A DNA stretch of 64,000 nucleotides from contig CM060733.1 in the NCBI GenBank assembly GCA_030704615.1, positions 7,626,001 to 7,690,000 of the forward strand, written 5' to 3'. Below the pieces are notes generated by a model that was given only the letters and a program-made list of their open reading frames with translations, did no database searches and was not told where the DNA came from. Of this stretch, positions 38,701-55,181 are shown one piece after another. The translations under genes and the position numbers were made by a program. The stretch's first letter is position 1. Every line of letters starts with the position of its first letter. Source of the DNA: Takakia lepidozioides. Taxonomy: Eukaryota; Streptophyta; Takakiopsida; Takakiales; Takakiaceae.

Positions 38701-41700
38701 GAATGCGGATGGATAGATTCCCACATCCCCTGCTAGTCCTCATCCATCCGTCCCTTCCTACGCCACGCGGAAGCTCGCAATTAGGCGACGCCTCTCGCAG
38801 CGCTGGCGTATTTACGACTGACGACTATACATATGTAGGATATATATATGTATTTTTGTGTATTATGGGAGTATTGTACAGCATGAGCGTATGGGGTCAC
38901 GGCGTGCCATAAATTAGTCAGATTAATGGCGAAACCGTGACACGTGTCTGTGGCTTTTGTCGGCCATTCGCCCTCCCGCGCTTCACAATAAACTCTCTCA
39001 TCCATCCGCTAACCTGGACGGAAACTGGCCTGCTAGATGAGATACATGGTTCATCCACATTCGTCCATCCATATTTGTTCTCTTTTCTGGTTTATTCGGG
39101 TTTAATTGTTTAAAAACAATTATTTGGGGCTCAATTATGACCGAAAAAACAGCGCTGTTAGGTCAGAGGTGGACTCGATCCAACCCCCTTTCACTGTACT
39201 GGGATCAAAATCTACTAATTTATGCCCGTCTTGGCTGCCCGGCCCTATTTCGGGCTCTCTCCGTAACCCGGTGCGGCTTCGATAAGGATGACTCTCTTTT
39301 TATCATCCATTGGGAGTAGCATATGCTCACATCCATCCAATTTCTCATCCCTGCGCACCCAAGGCTATGTCCGGTAACCGGTGTATAAGTTGCGAGGATC
39401 GCCTCACAACGATCACCTAGCGACCGGATCTTGTTTGTGTGAAATTAAAAAGAACTGCGTTAAAGCAAAAAAAAAAAGAAGAAGACGGATCAGAAGAATT
39501 GTCTTCGGATGGGCGATTTTGGACGTTCTAATTTAAGGTTATGAACAGAGCGCAATCATTCATCCATGATCAGCAATAAGTTGTTCACAGAGGCGTGTGG
39601 ACAGAGTTGGGGATTTCATCCGCCGGCACGGAAAGCGTTCATCCGTAAAAGGTGGTGAACGTCCATTGGGCGTCCGTGCCGACGCAATAACTATGGCGAT
39701 GTCGTGTTCACGACACACCACGTGGCGAAGATCTAGTCGTCGATTGTGTCTCTGTATAGTCGCGTCTCTGACCTTGGTTAAGTGTATGGTAAGGATTAGT
39801 ATCGCTAATACGGATTATTAGTTAATATTAGACGCTAAACTTGGGGTTAAGTTTGCGTAATTTAATCCGTAGGTGCTAGGATTGGGTCAAAGACGGCAGT
39901 CGTGGCTCTGACCAGACCTCGTTTGGGTTCGTGGTTGGGCATTTACAGTTATTCTTTTTTCTTTTTTCGGTTTTTAATTATGCGAGGGAGGCATTCCATG
40001 TGGTATTTATTGCAGATACGAGATCTATTTGTGCAGTTGAGCGGTATTATAATACGGTCCATGAACTGTTGGGAGGGATGGAAATTGATGGGAAGTGAGA
40101 TTTGAACCCAACCAAATGAGTTGAACCAATTCCAACGACTTGATGGTGAGAGAATGCCAACTATTCCCTTGTGGACCTTGTTTTTCAGTCAATGAGTCCA
40201 CCCTCTTGGTTATTATGATGTTTTTCCTTTTTTGTTAGAAACAACATATTCTGCTACATTTGTTATTTATGAACTGGATAATGGGTGAATGAATGAATAA
40301 GGCCATGCTCACTATAAAGTCTCTCAACCATCTCAAAATCTGGTCATCTGCTTCACACTTCCGCCATAAAGACATCCATTGACTTGCTCATTCATTCGGA
40401 CATTCATTCATTCATTTACTCAGCACAGTGATATTATCCATTCTCTTTTTTCAGTCATCGAATGAATTCAAGTTGCCGAGGCCCACTCAACATTCCAGAA
40501 ATTAAGGGAAAAAAAAAAACTTTGACCAAAAGGGGACCGGAAGGAGGGGGGCTTTCTTTTCTTTTCTTTTTTCTAAAGGAATGGGAGGCATTATTGTCCC
40601 AAACTGAAATTTGGATGATGGACGAAGAAACGACGATGGTTCGAACTTACGACCACAGTACAGAGTACCACTCGAGCCCCTTCCTCGCACCAGACCCGTT
40701 GTAAGAGATGAATGTAGGATGGATTATTCTATTTGTCATCCATCGTCGGTACTCAAATGTGACTAAGCAGTCACAATATGTAGTCTAGGCTTTCATCATT
40801 CCTTTATTTATCATACTTGTTAACAGGGCACACCACCACCATCATTTTGCCTTACGTCCGCTGCGATTAGATCTTCGCATCGAGCTTACCCATGCTTTTA
40901 CATTAATTTGCACCCCCTCGGAACTGGGACGGTCACCATCATTTGATCTCACCTTCCATCCGATTAGATTTTCGCGTCGAGCTACTTTTACATGACTATG
41001 TCCCCCGCCCCCCCCAAATGGGAAATCACCATCATTTGATCTCACGTTCCATCCGATTAGATTTTCGCGTTGAACCGATACTTTTACATCACTACCTATG
41101 TCCCCTGCCTCCCCCCGAAATGGGACGATCACCATCATTTGGCCTCGCGTCCGTTCCGATTAGATCATCTTCGCATCAATTTGCACCCCAACCCCCAAAA
41201 TGGGCCGGTCCCCATGATCACCACAACTGCGATTATTTGCTATCCATCCACCAAAAGCCTACGTTTACTAGTCCCAACTTTTCATCCATCTGCTCGTTCG
41301 TTCGACTTACATCTATCCAGGTTTGAGGAATTCAGCGGCTTGTACTAATATGTACGGTACAAGAGACAAACATACGGAATGTGCACGTAAATACTCGTAG
41401 CTACGACCGGGCGGCCATTTATAACTCGCCACATCCGCCCCGGTGTGAACGCGACCCAAAGCGCAAACTCTGCGCCTACCGCCGTTGCCGGTCGCCCCAG
41501 ATAGTCCTTCTTCGCCTCCCTTGCCCCCACCCACCTTCTACCACCGGTTCTCGTCCCCGTCGACCTGCCATCACCGGTTTCCTGTCAGATCGAGTTTCGC
41601 CACGACCCTGGGATTCATTTATATTACTTTATATTCCGATTTTAGAAATTCCACCGAGCATGGCATTGTGAAACGCAAGGTCAAGAAGCCGCAGCCCCAA

Positions 41701-42956
41701 CTCTGATCACAGGACGATGATAATTGTTGTTATTATTATTAGAAATAAAAAAACATAATAGACTGTTTTCCCCGGTCCTCATCCAGCGCCGCGGTCAATT
41801 TCGCCGGGCATTCATCCAGCGATGAAGACAAAAGGATGGATGGAAAAGGCGACGGCGCAAAAGTGAAGGGACGTCCTGCGGCGATAGCTGGCGAGGAGCA
41901 CATGGGCAGCGTGGCGATAGCGCCAGACCCTAGAGGCGGCGACGGTGACCGGGAGGTCCCGCGCGGGGAAGGCTGGGGCCCCCAGCCTGTGCGCTGCGGC
42001 CCTCTCCCGCCCTTCCCTCGCTGCCTCTCCTGCAGAGCTCGTCCCCCCGCGAGAAGAGAGTCTGAGCTCTCCGATGATTTCTGGTAGCTATCCATCGGCG
42101 TGAGATTTTTATGGCAGCTGTGGTTGTGATTGCAGCTGTGGCTTGCTTCTTGCTGTCTGTGTGATGGAGTTCTGACACTGCCTTCATCCTGCTGCTCATT
42201 TCATTATATGCAATGCGTCTGCCCGCGTTGTGCTTGCTCTGCTGAGCTATGGTTGTGGTCTCGGCATCCATTTTTTCATCTGAAGAGTCGTGAGACTGGC
42301 CTCGTTTGGTTGCGCTCTGGCTTTGCAATGTATCTGGCCGTGATTGTTTTGTTGTGCTGAGCTGTCATTGTGTTTGCGATCTTCCCAGGCCTTTTATGTT
42401 CCATTCCTCTCTTGTTCAAGTTCGGCTCTTCCGTCAATGGCTTCACTCTGCTGCGATTCTCTTTGACTGTTCCTGGATGATCTTTTGACTCTGTTGCCAC
42501 GGCTGTTTGATCTTGCTTCACTTTCTTGGCAGATTCGTGTTCAGCATATCTCATCATCTTTCTGCTTTCCCTGAGTAGCCTCTTCACTTGTCCTTGTCTT
42601 GCACCGATTTGACAACTGAAGTCTTGTTTGTGCTTACGTGTACTCCCCGTTGCCAATTCTTCTTGCCCAGTCCCCGCGCCTCTTTTATCTGTCTCCGTTG
42701 ATTGTAAACCTCTAGTGTTAGTGTTCACTTCCCTGTTGAGTCTCTCTTGAGCAATTGTTTCCCATGACGGTAGTTTGCATCTGGCTTCACCATGATCATT
42801 GTTCCCTAGCTCTCTAAACATTCTCGTGCGTGGTGCCTTTCGGAACTTCTCGTAACCCCCTTCCTCGGTCAATAACTTTTAGCGAGTGAAGCCTCAGGCA
42901 TTATATCGAAGCGTATTGTCGGATCCTCGCTCGACATTAGCTGTCTGTGGTTCTGA
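35739..42956. other. Intergenic region between TSN and CDKA
   Basis: No gene could be supported across about 7.2 kb. It contains scattered ATCC-rich simple sequence, a ~100-bp minisatellite at 40.8-41.2 kb, and GC-rich sequence from 41.4 to 42.1 kb ahead of CDKA. A 198-codon minus-strand frame at 42276-42872 is strongly basic/charged and has no recognisable motif; it overlaps the presumed CDKA leader. Confidence 0.5.
40831..41230. repeat. Minisatellite, ~97-bp unit, four diverged copies
   Basis: Units begin with CACCATCATTTGATCTCACC-like sequence at about 40834, 40933, 41028 and 41129. Each continues with a CGATTAGAT(T/C)TTCGC block and a C-rich segment (CCCCC plus AAATGGG). Unit length is about 95-102 bp and copies differ by substitutions and small indels. 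It lies about 1.8 kb upstream of the CDKA start codon. Confidence 0.75.
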
Positions 42957-47228
<4,272 letters not shown>

Positions 47229-48054
47229 ATCCTTGGACCCCACTTTGTACTATAGTGCCTCAGGCGACATCCTCATTTTTAAATCATTGGTCTTCTGTCA
47301 CTTGCAAAATGCAAATAGTCAATGTAAACCAACAAAAAAAGAAATTCTGGTATCAAGTCCTTAACCATGCCTCAAGCAGCTAGCTCCTGGAACACTGGGC
47401 CAGTTCCTATCTGTAGCCTTGAAGTTGCATCCTTGTCTGGTTGTTTATTCCAACACCTCTTTTGAGTAGACCCTTCCGACAGAGAGATATGAATACTCCA
47501 TGGCTGGCTAACTTGACTCAAGGATGTCTTTTCTGCTTTTATGAATGACCATTGTTTGCTCTACCCAGTTGAAGGTATGGAAGTTCTACTTGGGTTGACT
47601 AATCTTTTGTGCGAGTCTTGACTGTCACTTGTCATGTTTGGAGCAGTTGTCACTTGTGCCCCCCTTGGCATGGAAGTGAAGGTTGGGTTGTATTTGAGTG
47701 ATGGTCTTGTTATTGGACACTGCATAGAAGAACAGATTTGAGCAGTATTGAAAAAGAGTACCTAGTGTGATTGCACTCGCCCATAGAATTATTTAATGAA
47801 GGGCCAAGGCAATGGGTATGAAATTTGGCACACAATGTAGCCCAGCATTCATGGAAAATTACTAGGGGGATAGTATTGTTCCAGAGGAATACAGATAGAA
47901 TACTACGATGTTGGCCGCCTTGCAACTAGAGATGTCCAGCATGATATTGTAGAATTCCCTGTCTAAGTATTGTCTATTCCCTGTGTGGAGGGTCGGGCAG
48001 GAAACGTCCCCCACCCATGCACTGGACCAGTGTTGGGCGGGTAATACTTTTTTT

Positions 48055-48456
48055 AATACCAGCTGGGTCCGGGTATTGAAAAGAAATTAATTTGCAATAC
48101 CAGCCGTGTAGAGCTGGGATTCCTTCTCACCTTACTTTTTGACATGGATGAATGGAGGACGGATGTGCTCTGGATGATTTAAGGGATGGACGAAGCCAGG
48201 ATGAAAGCTGGATGGACTTATGCATAAGGATGAGCTGGCAACAGCTGATTTTTCTAATACCAGCTGGGTCCGGGTATTGAAAAGAAATTAACTTGCAATA
48301 CCAGCGGTGTAGAGCTGGGATTCCTTCTCACCTTACTTTTTGACATGGATGAATGGAGGAGGGATGCGCTCTGGATGATTTAAGGGATGGACGAAGCCAG
48401 GATGAAAGCTGGATGGACTTACGTATAAGGATGAGTTGGCAAGAGCTGATGGCTTT
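48055..48456 (+). repeat. 201-bp tandem duplication in the left LTR-like block
   Basis: AATACCAGCTGGGTCCGGGT starts at 48055 and again at 48256. The following ~200 bp match closely, including GGGATTCCTTCTCACCTTAC and the GGATGGACGAAGCCAGGATG stretch. The right-hand LTR-like copy has only one unit. Confidence 0.8.
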
Positions 48457-48624
48457 ATTAGGGGCTGTCTTATTCTAACAGCTAGTTTAGGATCAGATTA
48501 GGATGGGACTGGGTGATCTGGCTTCTTTCTATGGCTGTGCCGGAAGGGCATCTGGTGGACCTATGTGTAAGTGCCACACGGCACTAGGATTAGATTATGA
48601 CCTAATACTATTTAAATCTCACTG
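48309..48624 (+). repeat. Left LTR-like copy of the gypsy element
   Basis: It matches 62359-62671 with few substitutions and one small indel. It starts GTAGAGCTGGGATTCCTTCT and ends near CTATTTAAATCTCACTG. Beyond 48624 the two copies diverge abruptly; on the right side a CACTA-like terminus starts at 62673. Confidence 0.75.
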
Positions 48625-48971
48625 TTGTGGCAGTGAGGGTGGTGGCTTTTTGAGTCTTACGCGAGCATACGTTGGGCGTATCGGTGTGTTTGAGTGGTTG
48701 GATGAAAGTGTTTGAAGGTCTGCATCTGTGGTGTCCTCTTAGTAAGATTCCGTCTTCTTTGCCCATTTACCGACTACATTCCCCAGATAAGGTCAAGTCC
48801 GGTATGGAGTATGGAGCACCTGAGAACAGTAGATTGGGTACACGGATCCTGCATGATTGCAAGGAGAGGTGTGGCAAAATGGCGGCTGTTGTCTCGCAGG
48901 GAGAGAGAGAGAGAGAGAGAGTTTGCATGCTCGTGTTATTTTGTGTTTTGAGAGTTCGGTAAACAAGCACG

Positions 48972-49172
48972 ATGGCTTCCAGTTCTGAACGTGGTTGGTT
49001 TGAACTTGATCAATTTGACATCCCGCGCTTGAAGCAGACTCTGGCGTTGGAATCTCGCTACATTTGCGAGCTTGCACGCAACCTGTTGCCTGAGCAGTTG
49101 GTTTTTGTTGATTACCCGGAGGGAGAACCTCTTCCGCGCCTTGAGCTCCCGTTGGACACGCCCTCAGAGTTC
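48972..49172 (+). pseudogene. Gag-like N-terminal fragment of the gypsy element
   Basis: A 67-codon frame from ATG 48972 reads MASSSERGWFELDQFDIPRL, then FVDYPEGEPLPRLELPL, and stops at 49175. Its position directly after the left LTR-like block and before the integrase suggests a gag start, cut short. No zinc knuckle is present. The family call is by position only. Confidence 0.35.
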
Positions 49173-49301
49173 TAGGCCAAAACATTTGAGGAAACTGCAC
49201 GCAAGGAAGCCTTCAAGCCCATACGTACCAAAGCAGAGCAGCGGGAGCAGAGCAGGCGCATTCGTGAATCGCTTCACAGGAGCCTATGATGCACTGAACC
49301 A

Positions 49302-49365
49302 TTTGCCAGGGTTGGCTTAGATCTAGTCGGACCCCTTAAATCCACGTCCAAGGGTCATGCATACC
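49302..49365 (+). pseudogene. Gypsy integrase, 5' part of the split core
   Basis: The frame FARVGLDLVGPLKSTSKGHA plus Tyr matches the start of the Ty3/gypsy integrase catalytic core (first Asp in GLDLVGPL). It stops matching exactly at 49365, where the DNA transposon begins. The HHCC zinc domain expected upstream is absent, consistent with a deletion joining gag to integrase. Confidence 0.8.
49355..49365. repeat. Left target-site duplication
   Basis: TCATGCATACC here and GCAAGCATACC at 61248-61258 match at 9 of 11 bases, with a perfect 7-base GCATACC core. A 9-11 bp duplication is what MULE transposons make. Confidence 0.75.
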
Positions 49366-49385
49366 AGGGATGCCTCAGCGTGAGC
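49366..49385 (+). repeat. Left terminal inverted repeat
   Basis: AGGGATGCCTCAGCGTGAGC. It matches the inward-read right end at 13 of 20 positions, with most mismatches being transitions, and shares GCGTGAGCC with the second element end at 63687. Confidence 0.65.
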
Positions 49386-49678
49386 CTGGTCACGTGAGCG
49401 CGTGAGCGCAACTGCGCTCACGCCACGTCACCTTGCGCCAATGCCACATCACGGGGCTCACTCCACGTCATCACACTTGAAGACCGCGTCACCACGCGCC
49501 CAGGAAGAAGTGGAGTGTATTCCCGCGGATTGGCACCCTTTACCGCGGAAACAAGCTGGACGACATAATAAAAGGCATTGAATAAAGGATGGATGAATGT
49601 ACAGTTGGATGATAAATAGATAGATGAGTATGAAAAATGAATGTAGATGGATGAATGAGGGATGGATAAGAGTCAAAT

Positions 49679-50075
49679 GGATGAATGTATAATGGATGTT
49701 GAGCAATGACAAACATTCATGACAGGAAGATGCATGACTAAAACTTTAGACGAATGCACAACGTATATGACATGAGTGTGGAAGGTTTGTGGGGTGGATT
49801 AAAGAGTACAGAGGATGAATGTACAATGGATGTTGAACAAAGGAAAACATTCATGAATGGAGCACGCATGAATACACTGTAGATGAAAGCACAATGGATA
49901 TGACATGAGTGTGAAAGGTTTGTGGGGTGGATTAAAGAGTACAGAGGATGAATGTACAATGGATGTTGAACAAAGGAAAACATTCATGAATGGAGCACGC
50001 ATGAATACACTGTAGATGAAAGCACAATGGATATGACAAGAGTGAGGGAGGTTTGTGAGATGGATTCATACATAT
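49679..50075. repeat. Three-copy 133-134-bp tandem repeat inside the transposon
   Basis: Units start at 49679, 49813 and 49946 with GGATGAATGTACAATGGATG-like sequence and contain AACATTCATGA and GGTTTGTGGGGTGGATTAAA. Copies 2 and 3 are nearly identical; copy 1 is more diverged. It sits between the left end and the 3' end of the leftward gene. Confidence 0.85.
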
Positions 50076-51203
50076 TGCAATTTAAATGGTAGTTGATTCT
50101 TTGATTATTTTTCTTTCCAAATGAACAACTACGGTGGAGGAAAGGGATTCAACGTTTTCCAAAGAGGATGAAATAGAATAGTAAAAGAACATAGTTCAGT
50201 CTGACTCAGAATCAGTACAATGTATCCCCACTTCCTCTGCATCTAAGTCTAAGTATTTAAGAACTCCGGATCTACGCTAGCTACACCTACGGCCGGGCAG
50301 TAAAAATTCAGGGGATAGGGACTCGGCTGCGTGAAGTGCCATTGCTTCGACATAATCAGGAAGCAGAAAATTGGAAAGGGGGCTGTCGAAAACAGACTCG
50401 CCACAAATGACTGTATCTCTTGAAGATCCACCGCTGCCTTTCCTGAAAGACAGCCTGAAAAGTTATTACTGTAACTTTGATGTTATTGAGAAATTGAGTA
50501 TGACTCCCAAAGTGGGTTTAGCACTTACTCACATGAAAAGTCGTTGTCGACCTGCTTATCTTCGGGATCGTCATCATTTCGAATTTGAATCCGATCAGTC
50601 TGCGTGCCTGAAGTGGAGCCAGACAAAAGGGGGAGGAGCACTGTGTTGTAGAGGTCAGAATCACCCTCCATGCCAAAAAGGCTTCTTCCGCCTGCCTTGC
50701 ATGCACTGTAAGTTGCTCCTGCACCAGACAGGAGGACATGAACAGTTTGGTGGGGGGGATTTAAGCAGATGGAACTGGTGAAAGAAAATCAATTCGGAAG
50801 GGAGAGAACAAACCTGTGGACACAGAAAGATCGACCACCCGTGCAGAGTGGTGGCTGCATAACTCCAGCAGTATTTGCATGAACGCTGGGGATTTTCCTT
50901 TGCACCTCTCCAGGGAGTGTCATCTGGTCTCTTCAGAGTCTGACTGGACTGCATGAAGTTGTACAAAATGTCATCGACATGCGGCTCATAGGGGGGGTTG
51001 ACGAAACAACCCTGGTCAGAAATCTCAAAGCTGCGGATGGAGGATGGTGTCTTGGAGGTGCGAATCCTCCGCAAGCAGATCGCCTCGAACATCCTCGTCT
51101 GCCAAAGATAGCAGGTTAGTGTGGTAAACACAATCTATAGTGGAAGTGTGTACATCGGCTATTCAGAACTCAGGCACAAAACAATCATTTTTATCACGAA
51201 TCA

Positions 51204-51227
51204 GTGATGATCGGTGTCGATCATGAC
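51204..51227. repeat. Isolated palindrome of the array type
   Basis: GTGATGATCGGTGTCGATCA followed by TGAC; the inner arms ATGATCG and CGATCAT are perfect around a four-base loop. It lies in a presumed intron of the leftward transposon gene and resembles the 55894 site. Confidence 0.6.
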
Positions 51228-52519
51228 AGATTCTTCTAGAGTGGAGCTGCAGAGAACATTGAAACTCATCATGAAAGCACAAGCAGAAGGGAGACGGCAT
51301 ACCAGCTGACCAGGGAAACCCCTTTCACAAGGTAGAGGCTGTTCACACAATTTCATGTGCGCAAAACTTCAAACCCTGAAGACTTGAGGTATGATGCCAA
51401 TGCCCGACGACTATCTTTGTCACATGACTGAAAAAGCAGAAGTGTCCCTGCATCAGAGAGGAAATTATTACAGAACCCGAACCCCCAACTCCAGTAGTTG
51501 TCCTCGAATTTGTTCCAGCCTGGCGTCTTGCCCTTTGGAAGAACTTTTGGCACAACCTGGCCATCCGGGATGTCGAGAATGACAATGTCAGCCGCATATG
51601 TTTTTCTGCACACCGCACACGAAGGTGGGACCTGTGCTCACCTGCAACAGACATGTTTTTTTTAAGAACGATAACAAGAATGTTTTCAAAGAACCAGACT
51701 GAAATACTGCCAATGAAACTTTCAGAGAAAAAGGAAAGAAACTGGAATTCTCACCACCAGATTGAGGAATGAGATTATGTTGTCCCAGGTAGGCGAAGGC
51801 ACCGCAGTGTATCCTCTCTTTCGACTCTGCATCATCGACAGCCAACCCTCATTGACAATTTTAATCTCTCCTGCCGAATCAGAACGGGAAGGGTGTGGCT
51901 TGGCATCGAACACGCACTGAACTGTGCGGGTCTATCTTCCAGCAGTGAAGTCCTGCCCACTCTCCATCTCCTTTCTTTCTCCTTCCCCTTGTCCTTTTCC
52001 TTCTCTTTGGACTTGTCTTTGTCCTTTGGCTTTGCTGGTGAGATGGCTATGACATCAAGAGCCTTGTCTTTTGGTTTGCGGCCCGCCTTCTTTCCCTTCT
52101 GCGGCGTTCCCTGAGCATCAGGCTCCTTGGCAGCCAATGTTGCTATGTTTTTTTGTACTCTTCGTCAGTCAGAGGCGCCAGCATCTCAGCATTATTGTTC
52201 AAATATTTCATATGTTGTTCTTGAAAGGTCGTGTGCTCCGGTGGGCAGTCAAGGTACCAGCCACAGTCTCTGAAGTGAGAAGGACTCCAGTCCTTCAATA
52301 TCCCTGCAGTATACATGGTTGGATCGTTTGCAGGGTCCGACCACATGTCAAGATAGTCTGGAATACCGCTCAGGTGATTTCCTTCCATAAGCACATATTT
52401 CGTGTACCTGTTAAACAGGAGATAAATCCCAACCCACCAAAGCGCGAAGTGAGTAAGATGCAAGTAGCACAGAATGAAAAAAACAGGAATGAAATGGCTC
52501 TGAGAACTGCTCCAAGGAG

Positions 52520-53370
52520 CTCTCAGGACCACGCAACAGCTCTGGATGTGAATGTCGTCAACGCCATTCAAAACATTCCATTCAATGATACTGCAAATAT
52601 ACCCTAATCCACGTGAATGCAAACTCTCGCTTTGGAATGACACAGACATAGAAGTGAATGTCGTCAACGTCATTCACTTTGGATTTGTGAATACACTGCT
52701 AATCAAGCCTAATGATTTCTCAAAATTCATTATGAATGTCCATTGAGTTTTTGGGAAGGGTTCCTTAGTCGAGTTTCTGAATGTCGTTGCCGACATTCAG
52801 TTTCCATCCAATGATTTTGCCTCTAACACTAAGGACCTCATAATAACACTGGATGTGAATGGCGTCAACGCCATTCACAAAATTACCAACAAGGAACCAA
52901 TTAATTAGCTCCCAATCCATGTAAATTCAAATTGTCGCTGGTGAATGACACAGACATAGAAGTGAATGTTGTCAACGACATTCACTTTGGATCTCTGATA
53001 ACACAGCTAATCAAGCCTCAAGATTTCTCGCAAGAGGCAAAAGCAATGCAGAACAACTGAATGTCTGCATTGACATTCAGCAAACTGAAGTGAGGAACCC
53101 TCACTGTAAACTCTATGGACATTACAAAAACTTACATAACTCTGAGGACCTCTCAACAACTCTGGATGTGAATGTCGTCAACGCCATTCAGGGACATTAT
53201 CAATTCTAATCAGGGACACTATAATTACACCCTAAGCTCCTAATCCAGGTGAATTCAAATTCTCGCTTAAGAATGACTCAGACAAAGAAGTGAATGTCGT
53301 CAACGACATTCAATTTGGATCTATGATTACAATCCTTATGAAGCCAAATTATTTCCCAAAAATGCAGTAG
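52520..53370. repeat. Array of eight palindromes in a ~310-bp higher-order repeat
   Basis: Palindromes lie at 52548-52570, 52652-52679, 52777-52800, 52855-52878, 52960-52987, 53058-53081, 53168-53190 and 53288-53314. Three subtypes rotate in order: GGAT-flanked GTGAATGTCGTCAACGCCAT (sites 1, 4, 7), AAGTGAATGTCGTCAACGAC extended to ATTCACTT (sites 2, 5, 8) and CTGAATGTC...GACATTCAG (sites 3, 6). Like subtypes recur every 281-328 bp, so a ~310-bp unit is repeated about 2.7 times with a palindrome roughly every 100 bp. The array fills a 985-bp intron (52408-53392) of the ParB-like gene. Site 4 is perfect with 11-base arms around CA. Confidence 0.9.
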
Positions 53371-55181
53371 AGTTTCCAGTATGATATTGCACCTGTACAC
53401 AACTCGCATCATGGCCCACTCTCCTCCAACCTGACTGTCAAAGTCGTTGGACCGTAAAATGTTACCATCTTTGGAGAACTCCCGGAAAAAACAGTATCTC
53501 CAGGTGAGACCTCTCCACTTCCTTATGTATGCCTCCAATGACATTTGGGGAGGGGAAACAATCGAAATGTTCAAGTCCTTCAAAGTCTGATCCAGCACAA
53601 TGACGGCGCGCTTTTCGAGCTGCAAATTGTATATTTGTCAGTATTGCAAATAAGATACTCATCACATAATTGAAGAAAAAAAAACGGCTTATTTGAATAC
53701 ACACCTGACTCCAAAATGTAGCCTTGTGGAGCCAGTTATCAAACACCAAATCACTGATTCCTTCCACCTTTGTGCCAGGCTGTATGGTGCTCTTTGGGAA
53801 CTGATTCAAGTCTTTACTGTCTGATCTGAGTTCCATATCTCCAGCCACCTTATTTTTGTTTGTGGGTCGACCATGGATATGGCCAAGCCGGTGCAATTTC
53901 TCCTGCTGCATCTCCGGATGCACATGCTTGTCATAGTGAGATTTGATCTGCTGAAGGAACTCAGAACCAAGTCCAGGATCTACTATTCTAAGCTGCTTTC
54001 CGAAGGCGGACATCAATTTGGTTCTTCGCATTTCAAACTCCTTCTTTATTGCTGCTTCCACACCCTTTGATGTCCTTAGTTCCTCTGGTGTAGTGCGGTA
54101 ATATTCGGATTTTCCCTTCTCAGCTGCCTCTGCCAGTTCTTGCTGCATTGATTCAAATAGTGATTAGCACCGAAGGGACTACAAACATGTATTCGAAAAG
54201 TAAACTGAGTACAGACTCGGGCTTACCGCATACATGTACTCCAGAAACGCCTCTCGAGTCAAAGAATACCAAGTGCCTGCAGCTCTTCCTGTTTCGCACT
54301 TCTTGATTATATTGGGGTGGGAGTACTGTCGAAAATCATCCAGCTTCATCAGACCAATCCTCTGAATTCGGAATAGTGTGTGGACCAAGCTTGTTGTCAC
54401 ATGCGATTTCTCTGTCGATCTGCAAAAACATTGGAAACATTGCATTCCTTAACACTGTTTTTTGGGATTAACAAGACACTACAGAGGGAATGAAATCTCT
54501 AGGATGACTTACTTGTTCACGTCGTGCATAGCTGTAAGAAGCCTAGCGATGTCGTTTCCTGGATCCAAAACCATTGCCTCCACAACAACATGCTTGTCTT
54601 TGTCTTTCGCATGGTGTTTCTGGATGTATCCCATCCATGCCAGCAATCGGTGGTTGCCGTCCCAGACGTAGAACATGTGGTTGCAGAATTGTTGGGTGTT
54701 CTTTCCCATCATGAGGCCCAGCTCGAACTCCTCATTGGCATCTTTCCAGCACTCATCCCAGTTATCACTGATCTCTGGAGACACTAATGTGCTTTTCCCA
54801 TTTATATCCGTCAGTGACACATAAAAAACTTGTGCACCAAGTCTGTATCCATGCACAAAATCACTCTCCAATTTTGTTATGTCATGGGAAAGAGGTGGAC
54901 GCACAACAGGCATAGATATCATCCGGCACAGAGGGATGTCCAGAGCCCTCCAGATACGAGCATGTCCCTTATAACCTCCTGAGAGTTTACCTTCTGGAAT
55001 GACATGAGTTCTTTCACCTTGTCAAGGTAGTGCACTTCAGATTCATCTGCTTCATCTGTATTCTCTGAGCTTTTTCCAGACTCGTCCCCATCTCCAGATC
55101 CTTTCCCTCTGATCCTGTAGGCTTGGACCTCACAATTTTCTGCACGATGCCATTCAAATCTGACTGAGTAATTTGCAAATA

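Noticed and set aside
42276-42872. 198-codon minus-strand open frame upstream of CDKA
   Set aside because: It is highly charged, shows no domain, has no splice context, and lies antisense to the probable CDKA leader. Long open frames by chance are common in such composition.
48902-48922. GA-rich simple repeat before the gag-like start as a primer-binding or polypurine site
   Set aside because: It is a plain (GA)n tract on the 5' side of the coding region, where a polypurine tract is not expected.
52548-53314. CRISPR-like array
   Set aside because: The repeats are palindromes within a larger tandem unit, spacers are themselves repeated, and the host is a plant nuclear genome.
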